From: an uncultured Bacteroidales bacterium
GTDB taxonomy: Bacteria; Bacteroidota; Bacteroidia; Bacteroidales; FEN-979
Direction of reading: 5' to 3'
DNA length: 64,000 nt
Assembly: GCA_903845055.1 (NCBI GenBank)
Contig: CAIMWF010000038.1
Span: 1 to 64,000 of the forward strand
Shown: positions 62,590-64,000 of the stretch, one piece after another
How the letters are laid out: each line of letters opens with the position of its first letter
How positions within the stretch are numbered: the first letter of the stretch is position 1
Made by a program: the position numbers and the translations under genes
Notes under the pieces: generated by a model
Databases searched by the model: none
Seen by the model: the letters and a program-made list of their open reading frames with translations, nothing else
What the model was told of the DNA's origin: nothing

Positions 62590-62613
62590 AAAATGGTAAA
62601 ATGGTAAAATGGT
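62590..62613. repeat. Octamer tandem repeat, unit AAAATGGT
   Basis: Three perfect 8-bp units with degenerate flanks (TTAAATGGC before), about 65 bp before the acyl-AMP ligase start. Confidence 0.85.
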
Positions 62614-62680
62614 AAAATTGGGGCCAGCCGACAGGCTCCCGATCGAACCGTAATTTTAAACTTTGAATTAAAAACACTGC

Positions 62681-64000
62681 ATGCATGACGATATGGATTT
62701 GACCAGCCCGGTGCCGGTTCCCGGCGACCTTCAACTGGAGCCTGGAAGGGCGACCATTGTTGCTGTTCTGCGCAGGCGGGCTGAACTGCTTCCCGCGAAA
62801 AGGGTCTTTACCTTCCTTGCCAACGGGGAGGACGAGACAGGTTCCTTAACGTATGCTTCGCTCGACTTGGGCGCACGGAACATCGCGGTGAAACTGGAAG
62901 CGCTGGGATTGACGGGTAAGAAGGTCCTGATGTTTTACCCCCCCGGTTTCGATTTTATCCTTGCCTTCTTCGGTTGCCTGTATGCAGGGGTGATCCCTGC
63001 AACAGCCTACCCGCCACGCAAAAACCGGTCGCTTCACCGTATCCGCACCATTGCTGCCGATTGCGGCGCCGATTCTATTCTCACCACCGATGCGATCGCC
63101 CGTTCGCTGGAACGGAATTTTGCCGAAGACCCTTTGCTTGCAGGCCTTCCCTGGCATGCAACGGATACCTGGCCGGTTTCCGGTCCATCCCCATCCCCGG
63201 CATTTGAACCAGGATTCGAAGACCTGGCATTCCTTCAATATACTTCAGGTTCAACCGGCGATCCAAAGGGGGTGATGGTCAGCCACCGTAACATCATGTA
63301 CAACCTGCGTTCGCTGCAGCTGATCTTCCGGATCACCCCCGGTGATGTTGCCGTGCACTGGGTGCCCCAGTTTCACGATCTCGGGCTGATCTTCGGAATC
63401 CTCGAAACCGTCTTTTCAGGATCCCTTGCCGTGCTCATCCCGCCGTTTATCTTTATTTCAAACCCTGTCCTCCTGCTTGGGGCGATCACACGCTACCGCG
63501 CAACCGTGAGCGGGCAGCCCGATTTTGCCTTTAACCATTGCGTGGAAAAGACCGATGCGGCCCGGATTGAACACCTTGACCTGTCGTCGCTGCGGGTCAT
63601 GTACAGCGGCGCCGAACCGGTGAGAAAGTCAACCCTCGACCGGTTCTTTTCAACATTTGCCCCGGCCGGACTTAAAGCAGCCTCCCTCATCCCCGCATAC
63701 GGGATGGCTGAATCCACCCTGATCCTGGTCGGTGGGTCGGTGACGGAACCGCCTTTCTTTCTTCCTGTCAGTACCGCAGCGCTCGAAAAAAACCTGGTGG
63801 TCACCGTAAATGAGCCGGATACCAGCACGGACATCCAGTGGATTGCAAGCAACGGAAGGCCGCAAATGGATACCTCCATGCTGGTCATGGACCCCGAAAC
63901 CTGTGAAATACTGCAGCCCGGTAAGGTAGGGGAAATTTGGGCCGGCGGGAGCACGGTGACCATGGGATATTTCGGCAAGCCTCTGCTGACGGAGAGCGTT
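62681..64000 (+). CDS. Fatty acyl-AMP ligase (FAAL), C-terminus cut by window edge
   Basis: Read by hand; open for 440 codons to the edge and absent from the ORF track. The adenylation motifs are FLQYTSGSTGDPKGVMVSH (P-loop-like A3), WVPQFHDLGLIFG, and IPAYGMAEST (A5). VSGQPDFAFNHCVEK and the opening LTYASLDLGARNIA also follow the FAAL group, which makes acyl-adenylates and passes the chain to an acyl carrier protein rather than to CoA. FAALs are often the first module of a larger synthase, so the real protein may be much longer. Divergent from the ketoacyl synthase operon; a common acyl-chain pathway is likely. Confidence 0.93.
   Translation, partial: MHDDMDLTSPVPVPGDLQLEPGRATIVAVLRRRAELLPAKRVFTFLANGEDETGSLTYASLDLGARNIAVKLEALGLTGKKVLMFYPPGFDFILAFFGCLYAGVIPATAYPPRKNRSLHRIRTIAADCGADSILTTDAIARSLERNFAEDPLLAGLPWHATDTWPVSGPSPSPAFEPGFEDLAFLQYTSGSTGDPKGVMVSHRNIMYNLRSLQLIFRITPGDVAVHWVPQFHDLGLIFGILETVFSGSLAVLIPPFIFISNPVLLLGAITRYRATVSGQPDFAFNHCVEKTDAARIEHLDLSSLRVMYSGAEPVRKSTLDRFFSTFAPAGLKAASLIPAYGMAESTLILVGGSVTEPPFFLPVSTAALEKNLVVTVNEPDTSTDIQWIASNGRPQMDTSMLVMDPETCEILQPGKVGEIWAGGSTVTMGYFGKPLLTESV

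Larger units (their letters stand above)
62163..62680. other. 518-bp divergent intergenic region with repeats and hairpins
   Basis: No gene seen. It contains the leftward -7 box at 62204-62211, a rightward TAAATTTG (62242-62249), two tandem arrays and two hairpins (listed separately). The mixture of a GC-rich palindrome followed by a TTTCTTTCTT hairpin resembles dispersed intergenic elements of Bacteroidetes. Confidence 0.7.

Noticed and set aside
1-64000. tRNA, rRNA or riboswitch genes
   Set aside because: I looked through the larger gaps for T-loop sequences and structured leaders and found none I could support; a covariance-model scan would settle it.

Overview
The window looks like chromosome from a member of the Bacteroidota, probably a Bacteroidales-type organism. 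Three large secreted proteins end in type IX secretion (T9SS) sorting domains. Omp28 and DUF6029-like outer-membrane proteins and a TonB receptor with a carboxypeptidase-regulatory domain are present. Shine-Dalgarno motifs are essentially absent. Many genes are preceded by the Bacteroidetes -7 element TANNTTTG, often only 4-25 nt before the start codon. I see no rRNA, tRNA, CRISPR array, phage or intact insertion sequence. Coding density is high, and many neighbouring genes overlap or nearly touch.

Region 1 (1-13 kb): a partial NmrA-like gene, an F420/NADP-reductase-like gene and a MarR regulator. The MarR promoter and the reductase promoter carry the same 12-bp palindromic operator. Next come a TPR membrane protein, a small exported protein, a DUF59 Fe-S assembly factor with dxs (MEP isoprenoid pathway), a coupled pair of membrane proteins, a T9SS Asp-box propeller protein, and three genes of general redox or unknown type (SDR, DUF169, Rossmann reductase).

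Region 2 (13-23 kb): amino-acid permease, TauE/SafE exporter, isoaspartyl peptidase and dCMP deaminase. Two almost identical lipoprotein genes with a Fibrobacter-type paralogous domain follow, each with its own unrelated flanks and its own terminator. Then a small P-loop kinase, a LOG-family hydrolase and phosphomannose isomerase.

Region 3 (23-38 kb): a TlpA / DUF6029-like barrel / Omp28 module with a cysteine pair in every member; a DOPA-dioxygenase-like enzyme; a gingipain-family peptidase, a LolC/E-type permease and a methyltransferase; rbfA; an Rh-type ammonium channel; a lipoprotein plus outer-membrane barrel pair with a good promoter and an upstream 14-bp palindrome; an MsbA-like exporter; and a compact S13 D,D-peptidase.

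Region 4 (38-56 kb): a three-gene acyl-CoA (probably propionyl-CoA) carboxylase operon, a cytochrome-like lipoprotein, a 1352-residue papain-like T9SS protease, M20 hydrolase, TPR protein, rsmA, a TMTC-like TPR membrane protein, a TonB receptor and a small helical periplasmic protein.

Region 5 (56-64 kb): a tightly overlapping six-gene minus-strand operon (ketoacyl synthase III, SDR, GT2, GNAT, MBOAT, SGNH). It diverges from a fatty acyl-AMP ligase gene cut by the window edge. Together they look like an acyl-modification cassette for a surface glycan or lipid.

From about 21 kb to the end, many intergenic gaps carry short tandem repeats of 7-9 bp units. Several units recur at distant loci, sometimes as reverse complements, and the arrays often sit against stop or start codons. 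I consider this repeat network, the two-promoter MarR operator, the ORF-limited identity of the lipoprotein pair, and the acyl-modification cassette the most interesting signals. Two real genes at the window edges (1-324 minus and 62681-64000 plus) are missing from the supplied ORF track.
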